Shown here piece after piece: positions 28,462 to 45,962 of a DNA stretch of 64,000 bases. Source of the DNA: Barrientosiimonas humi (lineage in GTDB: Bacteria > Actinomycetota > Actinomycetes > Actinomycetales > Dermatophilaceae); assembly GCF_006716095.1 (NCBI RefSeq), contig NZ_VFOK01000001.1:1643375-1707374 (forward strand), in the 5' to 3' direction. The position numbers and the translations under genes are program-made. The notes beneath the pieces were generated by a model. The model was given only the letters and a program-made list of their open reading frames with translations, searched no databases and was not told where the DNA came from. Each line of letters opens with the position of its first letter. The stretch's first letter is position 1.

Positions 28462-30290
28462 GACGTGCTGTCGGCCGAGCGCGCGTCACCCGTGGTGCCG
28501 GCCGCATCGACCGAGGCGTCGTCCGCGCCGGAGCGGGTGCCCTCGGTCGGCTCGGTGCCCGTCGCGGTCGACGCGGTGTCCGCCGCCGACGCCGGGGTGG
28601 TCGCAGCCGGAGCGGCCGGGGTCGGGGCGGCGGTGGAGGCCGCGTCGTCACGGTCGGCCGTGCCCGAACCCGACTCCAGCGGCTGGGCCGCCGCGGGCGC
28701 GTTGTGGTCGCCGACCGGTGCGGCGTCGCTGGACGGTGCCGCAGCAGCCTGCGCGACCTCGCGCGTCGACTGCTTGGCGCCCGGCGCGCTGTCGGGGACC
28801 GACACCGGCTCCGGGCGTGCCGCCACCGGCTCGGGGCGGTCGCTGCCCGGCGTGCCCGACGACGACGCACTCGTGGGCGCGGTCGCCGAACCACCAGCAG
28901 CCGCAGGGCTGCTCGGCGTCGTCGTGCCAGCCCCGGTCGTGCTCGGCGTGGTCGTCTTGGCCGCCTGCTTCGTCGCGGCCTGCTTCGTGGCGGCCTGCTT
29001 CGTGGCGGCCTGCTTCGTGGCCGTCGTCTTCTTGGCGGCAGTCTTCGTCGCCGAGCCGGACGGCGCGGACTTCTTGGCCGCGCCCTGCTGGGCGGCACCG
29101 GCAGCGCTCGCCGGAGTCGCCTGCGTGCCGGTCGACGTCGTCGCCGCAGTCTTCTTGGCGGTGCTCTGCTTGGCAGTGCTCTTCGTGGCCGGCGTACCCG
29201 AGGTGCTGGCATTCTTCGCGCTCGACTTCTTCGCGCTGGACCTCTTCGCCGCCGCACCCGATGAGCCAGCCTGCTTGGTGGCGGACTTCTTCGTGGTGCT
29301 CTTCGTGGCCGGCGAGCTGGTGCTCCCCGACGAGGCCGACGTCTTCTTGGCCGGAGAGCTCGCACCCGAGGAGGTCGAGGACTTCTTCGCGGTCGACTTC
29401 TTGGCCGCCGAGGTCTTCGCCGCGCTCGAGGGCGCGGACTTCGCTGCAGACTTCTTCGCGGTGCTCTTCTTCGCCGCGGGCGAGCCAGCCGCGGACTTCT
29501 TGGTCGTCGACTTCTTGGCCGCCGACCCACCAGCCGTGGCCTTCGTGGTGCTCTTCTTCGCCGCGCTCTTCTTGGCGGCGCTCTTCTTGGCCGGTGAGGT
29601 CGCGCTGGTCCCGGAGGTCGTCGCCTTCTTGGCGGTGGACTTCTTCGCAGCGCTGCTCGACGACGTCGTCTTCGCCGGGGACTTCTTGGCGGTCGACTTC
29701 TTCGCCGCGGACTTCTTCGCCGCCGACCCACCAGCCGTGGCCTTCGTGGTGCTCTTCTTCGCCGTCGACTTCTTCGCCGCGGACTTCTTCGCGGTCGAGG
29801 TCGTGGCCGGGCTCTTCTTCGTCCCCGCGGGCTGGTCCGAAGCCGACTGCTCGGCAGCGCCACCGCGGGCGGTGCGCGCGATGCTGGAGCGCGCGGGCCG
29901 CTTGCGCGCGGGCCGGTCGGCCACCGCGTCCTCGGCACGTTCGACCAGCGCCGCCGGAACGATGGCCGCCTCCGGCGCGGCTGCGGAGCCGCGGCCGCGA
30001 CGGTCGTCGGTGCCCCCCGGCAGACCGACCCGGCCGAGCTGGCTGGCGATCTCCTGGCGTACCAGCTGACGCACGTTCTCCTGGTTCGCGGCGGCCGCGG
30101 CGACGAGCTCGTCGGCGAGCTGGCCGACCTGACCGGCGGCCTGGCCCGCGCGTTCCCCCGCCCCCTGGACCCCAGGCAGCTGCGCGGGCAGCGAGAGCAG
30201 GGTCTGGGCTGCCTCGACCGCCTTGGCGCGGGTGAGCTCGCCTGCGCCAGAGAGCAGCTGCAGCGCTGCGCGGATGTTGTCCAGTGCCAT
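28458..30290 (-). CDS. histone H1-like Lys/Ala/Ser repeat protein
   Basis: A 610-residue protein in three parts. Residues 1-90 are an ordered helical head (ALDNIRAALQLLSGAGEL, QENVRQLVRQEIASQL) found in actinobacterial genes at this locus. Residues about 150-460 consist of dozens of KKS/KKA/KKT-type repeats, strongly basic, like the C-terminal tail of histone H1 and mycobacterial HupB. The end (about 460-610) is acidic, Ala/Thr/Ser/Pro-rich. The tail should bind DNA or RNA nonspecifically. AGGAG precedes the ATG at 30290. Repeat number may vary between strains and frameshift errors are easy here, though the frame is open throughout. Confidence 0.8.
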   Translation of the reverse strand: MALDNIRAALQLLSGAGELTRAKAVEAAQTLLSLPAQLPGVQGAGERAGQAAGQVGQLADELVAAAAANQENVRQLVRQEIASQLGRVGLPGGTDDRRGRGSAAAPEAAIVPAALVERAEDAVADRPARKRPARSSIARTARGGAAEQSASDQPAGTKKSPATTSTAKKSAAKKSTAKKSTTKATAGGSAAKKSAAKKSTAKKSPAKTTSSSSAAKKSTAKKATTSGTSATSPAKKSAAKKSAAKKSTTKATAGGSAAKKSTTKKSAAGSPAAKKSTAKKSAAKSAPSSAAKTSAAKKSTAKKSSTSSGASSPAKKTSASSGSTSSPATKSTTKKSATKQAGSSGAAAKRSSAKKSSAKNASTSGTPATKSTAKQSTAKKTAATTSTGTQATPASAAGAAQQGAAKKSAPSGSATKTAAKKTTATKQAATKQAATKQAATKQAAKTTTPSTTGAGTTTPSSPAAAGGSATAPTSASSSGTPGSDRPEPVAARPEPVSVPDSAPGAKQSTREVAQAAAAPSSDAAPVGDHNAPAAAQPLESGSGTADRDDAASTAAPTPAAPAATTPASAADTASTATGTEPTEGTRSGADDASVDAAGTTGDARSADSTS

Positions 30291-30322
30291 GAGGTCTCCT
30301 CGGTGCGCTTGCAGGTGCGGCC

Positions 30323-31381
30323 TCACGACGTCGACGCCGCGCCGGGCCGGTGCCCCACGCTACTGCGAACCTGGGCACCGGCGACATCGGCATCGAGGCG
30401 TCCGTCGTCGACCAGATCCCACGCGAGAGCGACGGCCGCGCGGGCCGCGCCGATGCCGCCGCCCTCGACCTCGATCTGCGCGCCGTTCCACCGGGCCGTG
30501 GCACCGGCACAGCGCCACTCGCCGTTCCCGACCCGCTGCGGGCTCGCATACGGCACCAGCAGATCCGCCAACCCCTCGAGCAGCAGCTCCGGGCGCTGCT
30601 CCGCAGGGGCCGCTGCCGCGTCTCCCGGGCCGTGAACTCCGGTGAGCACCAACGCTGTTCGCATGCCTGCCGCCCGCGCGCCGGCGATGTCGGTCTCGAG
30701 CCGGTCCCCCACGCCGAGCATCCGTTCCGGTGCCCGGCCGAGCAGCCGGGCCGCCTGCTCGTACATCAACGGCCCCGGCTTGCCCACCACCTCGGGGTCG
30801 ACGTCGACCGCCGCCCGCACGGCGGCGACGAGCGCTCCGTTGCCCGGAGCGATCCCGCGCGCCGTCGGCAGGGTTCGGTCGGTGTTGGTCGCGACCCACC
30901 GGGCACCGGCCTGGATCGCGTACGCCGCCTCCGCCAGCTGCGCGGCCGTCACCTCGGCGCCGTACCCCTGCAGCACGGCCACCGGCGCCGGCTGCGCGGG
31001 GTCGGCCCAGGTCACGGGTTCGAGGCCGGACTCGGTCAGCGCGACGCGCACCCCCTCGCCCCCGACGGCCAGCACGGCCGCCCCCTGCGGCAGGCTCTCG
31101 GCCAGCACCTGGGCTCCGACGGTGGAGCTGGTGAGCACGTCCGCGTCGTCGAGCGTGATGCCGAGCTCGCGCAGCTGGGCCGCCACCACCGCAGGCGTGC
31201 GGGAGGCGTTGTTGGTGGCGTAGCGCACCTGCGCGACCCCGCCCAGCCGTTCCAGGGCCGACACGGCTCCGGGCACCGCGGTGGCGCCGTGATAGACCAC
31301 CCCGTCGAGGTCGCAGACGACCCCCTCCAGTCCGTCGACGGGCACACGGGGCGACTGATCGCTCAGGCTCATGCGCGCCAT
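30323..31381 (-). CDS. HAD-IIA phosphatase (Rv1692-like)
   Basis: A 352-residue phosphatase. Motif I is VVCDLDGVVYHG, motif II is YATNNASRTP, the C2 cap follows, then GKPGPLMYEQAARLLG (Lys) and VGDRLETDIAGA (motif IV). The M. tuberculosis homologue at this locus, Rv1692, is a glycerol-3-phosphate phosphatase, so lipid or glycerol recycling is plausible. A C-terminal extension (about residues 265-352) follows the HAD fold, with a sterol-carrier-like Trp/Val pattern. The ATG at 31381 or the one at 31372 may start it; neither has a ribosome site. Confidence 0.88.
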   Translation of the reverse strand: MARMSLSDQSPRVPVDGLEGVVCDLDGVVYHGATAVPGAVSALERLGGVAQVRYATNNASRTPAVVAAQLRELGITLDDADVLTSSTVGAQVLAESLPQGAAVLAVGGEGVRVALTESGLEPVTWADPAQPAPVAVLQGYGAEVTAAQLAEAAYAIQAGARWVATNTDRTLPTARGIAPGNGALVAAVRAAVDVDPEVVGKPGPLMYEQAARLLGRAPERMLGVGDRLETDIAGARAAGMRTALVLTGVHGPGDAAAAPAEQRPELLLEGLADLLVPYASPQRVGNGEWRCAGATARWNGAQIEVEGGGIGAARAAVALAWDLVDDGRLDADVAGAQVRSSVGHRPGAASTS

Positions 31382-31429
31382 TGTGCGCGGTCGGTCGCGC
31401 GCGTCAGGTGACGGGCCGCGCCCGGGGCA

Positions 31430-31780
31430 TCACCCCTTCACCCGTCTGACCGAGGCGGCCTCCACCTCGTAGCGCGAGGCAGCGCCCTGCGCGGTGCGGA
31501 AGAACCGGCGCCGCAACGAGCCCTCGACCTCGACCACGGTGTCCGCCGTCAGGGCCGCGGCGCGACGCCGGGTGGTCGCCGAGAAGCAGGCCACGTCGAT
31601 GGTGTCGACCGGTGCGGCGTTGCGCCGGGCGGTGGAGGCCTTGCGTCTCACGACGACCCGAAGGGTGACGATCGGGTCGCCGCTCGGCAGCACCCGCTCG
31701 GCCGGCTCACCGCTCACCCGGCCCACCAGCCGCACCTCGTTCAGGTCGGGCGGCGCCTCAGCCGGTGCTGGCGCGGACAT
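31430..31780 (-). CDS. short single-stranded DNA-binding protein paralogue
   Basis: A 116-residue OB-fold protein of the SSB family (NEVRLVGRVSGEPAERVLPSGDPIVTLRVVV; RRFFRTAQGAASRYEVEA). It is shorter than housekeeping SSB and has no acidic C-terminal tip; it ends in VRRVKG, so it cannot recruit partners the usual way. The housekeeping ssb is expected near rpsF and rplI elsewhere. ATG at 31780. Some actinobacteria have an accessory SSB next to these HAD and TPR genes; its function is unproven. Confidence 0.82.
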   Translation of the reverse strand: MSAPAPAEAPPDLNEVRLVGRVSGEPAERVLPSGDPIVTLRVVVRRKASTARRNAAPVDTIDVACFSATTRRRAAALTADTVVEVEGSLRRRFFRTAQGAASRYEVEAASVRRVKG

Positions 31781-31915
31781 GATGCGTACGTCGGTGAAGA
31801 GTTGTCATGCCACCAGCCTGCTCGGGGCGTGCTCGTGCGACCACGGCCGCGACCCGGCCGGTGGAAAACTGCGCGCCCCACGACAGCCCTGTGGACAGCC
31901 GCGGCTACCTCTGGC

Positions 31916-33277
31916 TCAGGCTTGCTGGTCGTCGCCGCCGGTCGCGGCGGTCTCGTCCTCGCTCAGGTCCTCGTCGCCCAGCTCGATGTCGTCCTCGCCC
32001 TCGAGCAGGTCCTCCAGGACCACACCCTCCAGCTCCGCGATCCGCTCGGCGGCGTCGGTCTCCTGCTGCGCGTCCAGCGTCAGCGCCTTGCTGAACCACT
32101 CGTGCGCGCCGTCCTCGTCACCCGTGGCGAGCAGGGCCTCCGCGTACGCATAGCTCAGCCGGGCCGCCCACGGCTGCCGGCCGAGCTTGTTCAGAGCGGG
32201 GATGCGCAGCCCCATGAGCGCAGCCTCGGGCTGGCCCAGGTCTCGGCGCACCCCCGACACGACGATCGCCAGCTCGATGTTGTCGGCCTCCGGCAGCCGC
32301 TTCGCCTCGGGCGAGCTCGCGAGCTCCAGCGCACGTTCCAGCCGACCGAGCCCGCGCTCGGCGTCGACCATGTATGGCAGCAGGTGGTCGGAGCCGGACA
32401 GCCGCCGCGCCGTGCGGAACTCGCGGAGCGCGTCGGAGAACTCCCCGCGCCGGTACAGCACCAGCCCCAGGGCCTCCCGCGCCGCAGGGACGCGGCCCGC
32501 ACGGCGGACCGCCGTCTGGGCGTGGTCGAGCGCGAGGTCCGGTTCGTCCTCCAGCAGCATCGCCGCCGCCGCGAGGTGCTGTGCCACGCCCTCGGCGTTC
32601 TCCTTGGTCAGGGTGCGCAGCTGGTGCCACACCGCCCGGTCCAGCTCCTTGCCGGTGATGCCCTCCGGGATCTCCGGCTCCTTGCGCCGCACCGGGCGGC
32701 CGCTGTCGTCGCGCGGGGTCTGCCGGTCCCACGAACGGGGCCCCGGACGGTCCCCGGCGTTCCGCTCGGCCCAAGGCCGGCCGGCTCCGCCACGGTCGTC
32801 ACGACGCGGCCCACCACGATCGTCACGACGCGGCCCACCGCGGTCGTCACGACGGGGACCACCGCGGTCATCACGGCGCGGACCGCCACGATCGTCACGA
32901 CGGGGCCCGCCACGATCGTCACGACGGGGCCCGCCACGGTCATCCCGACGGGGCCCGCCACGGTCTAAGCTTCTGTTCCCGTCGCGGCGCGGACCGCGCC
33001 GGTCACCGGTGCGGTCGTCCGACCCGCGGCGCGGCCCGGATCCACCACGGCTGCGATCGCTCCCGAACCGTCCCCGGTCCTGCGAGGGTCGGTCCTCACG
33101 ACGGGGCGGACGCTCTTCACGGGACCGGCCGGCGTCGGAGCCGCTCTCCCGACGGCCCTCCGCCGGCGAGTCACCACCGGTCCGACCGGCACGCTTCCAT
33201 CGGCCCTCGCCGGCATCCCCACCGCGGCCCTCCTCGGACCGCCTGTTCTCCGCACCGGTGCTGTCGGCGTCGCTCAC
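31916..33277 (-). CDS. RGG-repeat / TPR protein (Rv1691-like)
   Basis: A 453-residue protein. The first 210 residues are very Arg/Gly/Asp-rich and disordered, with eight tandem RGGPRRDD units. The C-terminal part, starting EGITGKELDRAVWHQLRTL, is a set of tetratricopeptide-like helices (HLAAAAMLLEDEPDLALDHAQ; ALGLVLYRRGEFSDALREF), then a very acidic end. The TPR half matches the gene between tyrS and the HAD phosphatase in other actinobacteria (Rv1691). RGG/RD-rich regions commonly bind RNA; the place of this gene after the rRNA operon fits but proves nothing. Confidence 0.8.
   Translation of the reverse strand: MSDADSTGAENRRSEEGRGGDAGEGRWKRAGRTGGDSPAEGRRESGSDAGRSREERPPRREDRPSQDRGRFGSDRSRGGSGPRRGSDDRTGDRRGPRRDGNRSLDRGGPRRDDRGGPRRDDRGGPRRDDRGGPRRDDRGGPRRDDRGGPRRDDRGGPRRDDRGGAGRPWAERNAGDRPGPRSWDRQTPRDDSGRPVRRKEPEIPEGITGKELDRAVWHQLRTLTKENAEGVAQHLAAAAMLLEDEPDLALDHAQTAVRRAGRVPAAREALGLVLYRRGEFSDALREFRTARRLSGSDHLLPYMVDAERGLGRLERALELASSPEAKRLPEADNIELAIVVSGVRRDLGQPEAALMGLRIPALNKLGRQPWAARLSYAYAEALLATGDEDGAHEWFSKALTLDAQQETDAAERIAELEGVVLEDLLEGEDDIELGDEDLSEDETAATGGDDQQA
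32771..32962 (-). repeat. 24-bp coding tandem repeat, 8 units
   Basis: Eight in-frame copies of a 24-base unit encoding RGGPRRDD, with few synonymous differences. The low divergence implies recent slippage or recombination. Confidence 0.9.
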
Positions 33278-33316
33278 GATGACTCTCTCCCGTCACGGAA
33301 AAAGGTGGACAAATGC

Positions 33317-33351
33317 GTAGGAGGGGGAACCATGACGGTTCCCCCTCCTAC
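33317..33351 (-). terminator. rRNA operon terminator
   Basis: GTAGGAGGGGGAACC (33317-33331) and its exact complement (33337-33351) form a 15-base stem with a 5-base loop, 10 bases past the 5S rRNA end. On the minus strand it is followed by GCATTTGTCC, a short T-stretch. Confidence 0.88.
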
Positions 33352-33361
33352 TTCAAGTTAA

Positions 33362-33481
33362 GTCCGGCGGTGTCCTACTCTCCCACACCCTACCGAGTGC
33401 AGTACCATCGGCGCTGAAGGGCTTAGCTTCCGGGTTCGGAATGTGACCGGGCGTTTCCCCATTCGCTATGACCGCCGTAAC
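33362..33481 (-). rRNA. rrf: 5S ribosomal RNA
   Basis: About 120 bases. On the minus strand it begins GTTACGGCGGTCATAGCG and ends GGACACCGCCGGAC; these ends pair as helix I. The internal CCCGAACCCGGAAGCTAAG-type 5S core is present. Last gene of the operon. Confidence 0.96.
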
Positions 33482-33526
33482 ACTGTGAAACTATCAACCA
33501 ACCAACGGGCCGGTGCTGTTTCAGAG

Positions 33527-33555
33527 TTGCATAGTGGACGCGAGTATCTTTGTGG
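33527..33555 (-). other. 23S rRNA processing stem, 3' arm
   Basis: Complementary over 29 bases, with two mismatches, to 36682-36710. The pair brackets the 23S gene and would form the long helix cut by RNase III. Confidence 0.8.
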
Positions 33556-33559
33556 TAAC

Positions 33560-38610
<5,051 letters not shown>

Positions 38611-38720
38611 AAATCAAAACCTGGCCGAAATTGAACAGAGTTCAAAATCAACCAAACAAACATTTGGCATCAATCACTCGACACGCTGTTGAGTTCTCAA
38701 GAAACAGGTGCACACCTCGG
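38611..38720 (-). promoter_or_regulatory. rRNA leader with antitermination-like box
   Basis: The leader between the promoters and 16S contains TGTTTCTTGAGAACTCAACA (38706-38687), the same block that in mycobacterial and streptomycete rrn leaders serves antitermination and processing. The remaining 38611-38994 gap holds promoters and no gene. Confidence 0.6.
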
Positions 38721-38761
38721 ACCCAGACCTTTGCGGTCTCGCTCTTTGGGGCAACTTCTCT

Positions 38762-38790
38762 AAGTTACCACGCTCGGTTGTCCTTGCCAA
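38762..38790 (-). promoter_or_regulatory. rRNA promoter P2
   Basis: Minus strand TTGGCA (38790-38785), a 17-base spacer, TAACTT (38767-38762). It lies about 150 bases before 16S and is followed by AGAGAAGTTGCCCC, typical just after actinobacterial rrn promoters. Confidence 0.65.
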
Positions 38791-38923
38791 ACCGCCGTTG
38801 CGGGCTGTTCAGGACTGTCGTTGTGGTGCCTCGCCATGGTCTCGTCGGACCCTGAGCGAGGAGATCGACCGCCGGACCGGCCAGCCTCTCGGCTGTCCGT
38901 GCCTCCTTGCGGCGACTCGGAGA

Positions 38924-38952
38924 ACATTACGTCATCGCGAGCGCCATGCCAA
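38924..38952 (-). promoter_or_regulatory. rRNA promoter P1
   Basis: Minus strand TTGGCA (38952-38947), a 17-base spacer, TAATGT (38929-38924). Same -35 and spacing as P2, 162 bases further upstream. Confidence 0.55.
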
Positions 38953-38994
38953 ATCGGGGGCGGCCCGGCGGTCGACCTGCGCCGTCGCGCCTGG

Positions 38995-40257
38995 TCAGAC
39001 CGCCCGGCGGGCGGCCACCTGGTGCTTGCGGCCGCGCTTGATGAGGGCGGCCTCCCCGTGCAGGAAGTCGCTGTCGACGAGGACGTACTCGGGGTCGGCG
39101 ACCTTGACGTTGTTCAGCGAGATGCCGCCCTCCCCCAGCAGCCGGCGGGCGCCGTTGCGGCTGTCGGCCACCCCGGTGGCCACCAGCACGTCGACGATCT
39201 CCTGCCCCGGTTCCGCCGGCCCCCCGGGGAGCTCGGCCAACGCGTCGCGCAGCGTCTGCGCGTCGAGGGCGCTGACGTCGCCCTTGCCGAACAGCGCGGC
39301 CGAGGCCGCCTCGACGGACGCGGTGGCGTCGGGCCCGTGCACGAGGGTGGTGACCTCGTGGGCCAGGCGCCGCTGGGCCGCTCGCCGGAACGGCTCCTCG
39401 GCCACCTGTCGCTCGACCTCGGGCAGCTCCTCCGGCGTGATCTCGGTGAACACCTTGAGCCGGTCGATCACGACGGCGTCCTCGGTGTTGAGCCAGTACT
39501 GGTAGAAGGCGTACGGGCTCATCAGCTGCGGGTTGAGCCACAGTGCGTTGCCCTCGGACTTGCCGAGCTTCTTGCCCTCGGCGTCGGTGATGAGCGGGGC
39601 CGTCTGCGCGTGCACCCGCGCGCCCTCGGCGGCGTGCACCAGGTCGACCCCGGACAGCAGGTTGCCCCACTGGTCGTTGCCTCCGACCTGCAGCGTGCAG
39701 TCGTACTCGCGGAACAGGTGCAGGAAGTCCAGCGCCTGCAGCAGCTGGTAGCTGAACTCGGTGTAGCTGATGCCCTGCTCGGACTCCAGCCGGCGGGCCA
39801 CGATGTCGCGCTTGATCATCGAGTTGACGCGGAAGTGCTTGCCGATGTCGCGCAGGAAGTCCAGAGCGCTGATGCCCTGGGTCCAGTCGAGGTTGTTGAC
39901 CATCCGGGCGGGGTTATCGCCGTCGAAGCGCAGGAACGGGCGCACCTGCTCCTGGATGCTGCTCACCCACTCGGCCGTCTGCTCCTTGGTGTGCAGGACC
40001 CGCTCGGAGGTGGGGCGCGGATCGCCGATCTGGCCGGTGGACCCGCCCACCAGACAGATGACGTGGTGGCCGGAGCGCTGCAGGTGGCGCAGGATGATCA
40101 GCTGCACGAGGTGGCCGATGTGCAGCGACGCGGCCGTGGGGTCGAACCCGCAATAGACCGTGACGGGCCCGTCGGCGAGTGCTCGGCGCAGCGCGGCCTC
40201 GTCGGTGGTCTGTGCCACCAGGCCGCGCCACTGCAGCTCGTCGAAGATGTCGCTCAC
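38995..40257 (-). CDS. tyrS: tyrosyl-tRNA synthetase
   Basis: Class I synthetase for tRNA-Tyr, 420 residues. The HIGH signature is SLHIGHLVQL (near residue 46), followed by the tyrosine pocket QALDFLHLFREYDCTLQVGGNDQWGN, and KMSKS is present as KLGKS. A C-terminal S4-like domain (LLGEGGISLNNVKVADPEYVL) binds the tRNA. GTG start at 40257, with a GAGGAGAGGA tract upstream. Its neighbour mpg is the same as in M. tuberculosis. Confidence 0.97.
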   Translation of the reverse strand: MSDIFDELQWRGLVAQTTDEAALRRALADGPVTVYCGFDPTAASLHIGHLVQLIILRHLQRSGHHVICLVGGSTGQIGDPRPTSERVLHTKEQTAEWVSSIQEQVRPFLRFDGDNPARMVNNLDWTQGISALDFLRDIGKHFRVNSMIKRDIVARRLESEQGISYTEFSYQLLQALDFLHLFREYDCTLQVGGNDQWGNLLSGVDLVHAAEGARVHAQTAPLITDAEGKKLGKSEGNALWLNPQLMSPYAFYQYWLNTEDAVVIDRLKVFTEITPEELPEVERQVAEEPFRRAAQRRLAHEVTTLVHGPDATASVEAASAALFGKGDVSALDAQTLRDALAELPGGPAEPGQEIVDVLVATGVADSRNGARRLLGEGGISLNNVKVADPEYVLVDSDFLHGEAALIKRGRKHQVAARRAV

Positions 40258-40318
40258 GGTCGTCCGGTCCTCTCCTCGGCGCCGGAGCCGACCCCCGGCG
40301 GTGCGTGCTCAGCCTGCC

Positions 40319-43827
<3,509 letters not shown>

Positions 43828-43828
<1 letters not shown>

Positions 43829-45057
43829 CAGGCGGGATCCTCCTCGAGGACGCGGTCCAGGACGGGGGTCAGGTCGGCGAGGAAGTCGTCGACCTGACCG
43901 GTGGTGAGCACCAGCGGCGGCGCCAGGCGCAGCGCGTCGGGTGCGACGGGGTTGACCAGGTGCCCGGCCTCGCGCAGGGCGGTGGCGAGGGCCGGGGCGA
44001 CCGGCCGGGTGAGGCCGACGGCGCGCAGCAGACCGAGGCCGCGGCTGCCGGCCACGAGCGGGTGATCCAGGCGGGCCACGCCCTGGCGCAGGTGCTCCCC
44101 CACGCGCTCGGCGTGGGCCATCAGGCCCTGGGACTCCACGACGTCGAGCACGGTGAGCGCGGCCGCCGCGGCCAGCGGGTTGCCGCCGAACGTGGTGCCG
44201 TGCTGGGTGGGCCCGAGCAGGCCGGAGACGTGGGAGCCGAAGGTGACCAGCGCCCCGATCGGCACGCCGCCTCCGAGGCCCTTCGCGACGGTGATCGCGT
44301 CGGGGGTGATGCCGGCGTGCTGGAAGCCGAACCAGCGCCCGGTGCGCCCGATGCCGCTCTGGATCTCGTCGACGACGAGCAGCGCGCCGCGCTCTGCCGT
44401 GACCGCGCGCGCGTGCTGCAGATAACCGTCGGGCGGCAGCACGACACCGGCCTCGCCCTGCACGGGTTCGAGCACGAGCGCCGCGGTGCGCTCGGTGACG
44501 GCGGCGTCGAGCGCGTCGGTGTCGCCGTAGGGGACGTGGGTCACCCCGGGCAGCAGCGGCTCGAACGGCTCGCGGTAGGCCGCCTTGGCGGTGAGTGCGA
44601 GGGCTCCGGTGGTGCGGCCGTGGAAGGCGCCCTCGGCCGCCACGATCTCGGTGCGGCCGGTGCGCCGGGTCAGCTTGATCGCCGCCTCGATCGCCTCGGC
44701 GCCGGAGTTGGCGAGGAACACCTTCGAGCCGGCGGGCGCGCCGGCCACCTCGATCAGCCGCTCCGCGAGGCGGATCTGGGCGGGCGAGGTGAACAGGTTG
44801 GAGACGTGGATCGCCTCGGCCGCCTGCTTGCTCACCGCCGCGACCAGCTCGGGGTGGCCGTGGCCCAGCGCGTTGACCGCGATGCCGCCGATGAGGTCGA
44901 GGTAGCGCCGGCCGTCGACGTCCCAGACGTAGCACCCCTCGCCACGGTCGAGCACGAGCGGCGGCGAGCCGAAGACCCCCAGCACGCTGTCGGAGTATCG
45001 CTGCAGCCAGTCTGCCTGTCCCTCAACGGGATTCATCATCTGCTCCGTGTCGGTCAC
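43828..45057 (-). CDS. argD: acetylornithine aminotransferase
   Basis: A PLP enzyme converting N-acetylglutamate semialdehyde to N-acetylornithine, 409 residues. It has the class III pattern: [44 protein letters not shown] and the PLP lysine in [15 protein letters not shown]. The GTG at 45057 overlaps the argB stop as GTGA. Its fourth step may also serve lysine synthesis (succinyl-DAP), as known for the family. Confidence 0.96.
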
Positions 45058-45962
45058 GAGTCGTCCCCCGGCAGGATCATGGTGCCGATGCCCTCGTCGG
45101 TGAAGACCTCGAGCAGCAGCGAGTGCGGTGACCGCCCGTCGATGACGTGGGCCTGCGGCACCCCGCCCCGCACCGCACGGATGCACGCGTCGAGCTTGGG
45201 CACCATGCCCGCGTCGACCTGCTGCACGAGGCGCTCGGCCTCGCCGAGCGACATGCGCGACAGGAGGCTGTCGGGGTCGGGCCAGCGGGCGTACACGCCT
45301 TCGACGTCGGTGAGCACGACGAGCTTGTGCGCACCGAGCGAGACGGCCAGCGCGGCCGCGGCGGTGTCGGCGTTGACGTTGAGCACGGTCCCGTCGCTGT
45401 CCAGGTCGGGTGCGACCGAGGAGATCACCGGGATGCGGCCCGCGGCGAGCAGGTCGCGCACCGCGGTGGGGTTGACCGTCTGCACGTCGCCGACGAGGCC
45501 GAGGTCGACCTGCTCGCCGTCGACGACGGTCGTGCGGCGCCGCGCGCCGAACAGGCCGGCGTCCTCGCCGGACATGCCGACGGCCAGCGGGCCGTGCTGG
45601 TTGATCAGGCCGACCAGCTCGCGGCTGACCTGTCCGGTGAGCACCATGCGCACCACGTCCATGGCCTCGGGCGTGGTGACGCGCAGCCCGCCGCGGAACT
45701 CGCTCTCGATGCCGAGCCGGTCGAGCATCTGCTGGATCTGCGGGCCACCCCCGTGCACGACGACGACGCGCAGGCCGGCGTAGCGCAGGAACGCGATGTC
45801 GGCCGCGAACGCCGCCTTCAGGGCGTCGTCGGTCATCGCGTTGCCGCCGTACTTGACGACCACGAGGGCGTCGCGGAACCGCTCGAGCCACGGGAGCGCC
45901 TCGACGAGGGTGGCCGCCTTGCCTGCGGCGTCGGACAGGGACCGGGAGCTGCGCACGCTCAT
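45054..45962 (-). CDS. argB: acetylglutamate kinase
   Basis: Phosphorylates N-acetylglutamate, the arginine-inhibited control step in organisms with an ArgJ cycle. The 302-residue amino-acid kinase has [24 protein letters not shown], and the VLTDVEGVY nucleotide site. An N-terminal helix (about residues 5-25) is of the kind that makes hexameric, arginine-sensitive enzymes. ATG at 45962, ATGA overlap with argJ. Confidence 0.97.
   Translation of the reverse strand: MSVRSSRSLSDAAGKAATLVEALPWLERFRDALVVVKYGGNAMTDDALKAAFAADIAFLRYAGLRVVVVHGGGPQIQQMLDRLGIESEFRGGLRVTTPEAMDVVRMVLTGQVSRELVGLINQHGPLAVGMSGEDAGLFGARRRTTVVDGEQVDLGLVGDVQTVNPTAVRDLLAAGRIPVISSVAPDLDSDGTVLNVNADTAAAALAVSLGAHKLVVLTDVEGVYARWPDPDSLLSRMSLGEAERLVQQVDAGMVPKLDACIRAVRGGVPQAHVIDGRSPHSLLLEVFTDEGIGTMILPGDDS

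Noticed and set aside
28900-29830. Satellite DNA or a broken gene
   Set aside because: The lysine-rich repeats keep one open frame with a good start and conserved head, so it is a coding histone-like tail.
32771-32962. CRISPR array
   Set aside because: The 24-base units are contiguous with no spacers and are in frame with a gene.
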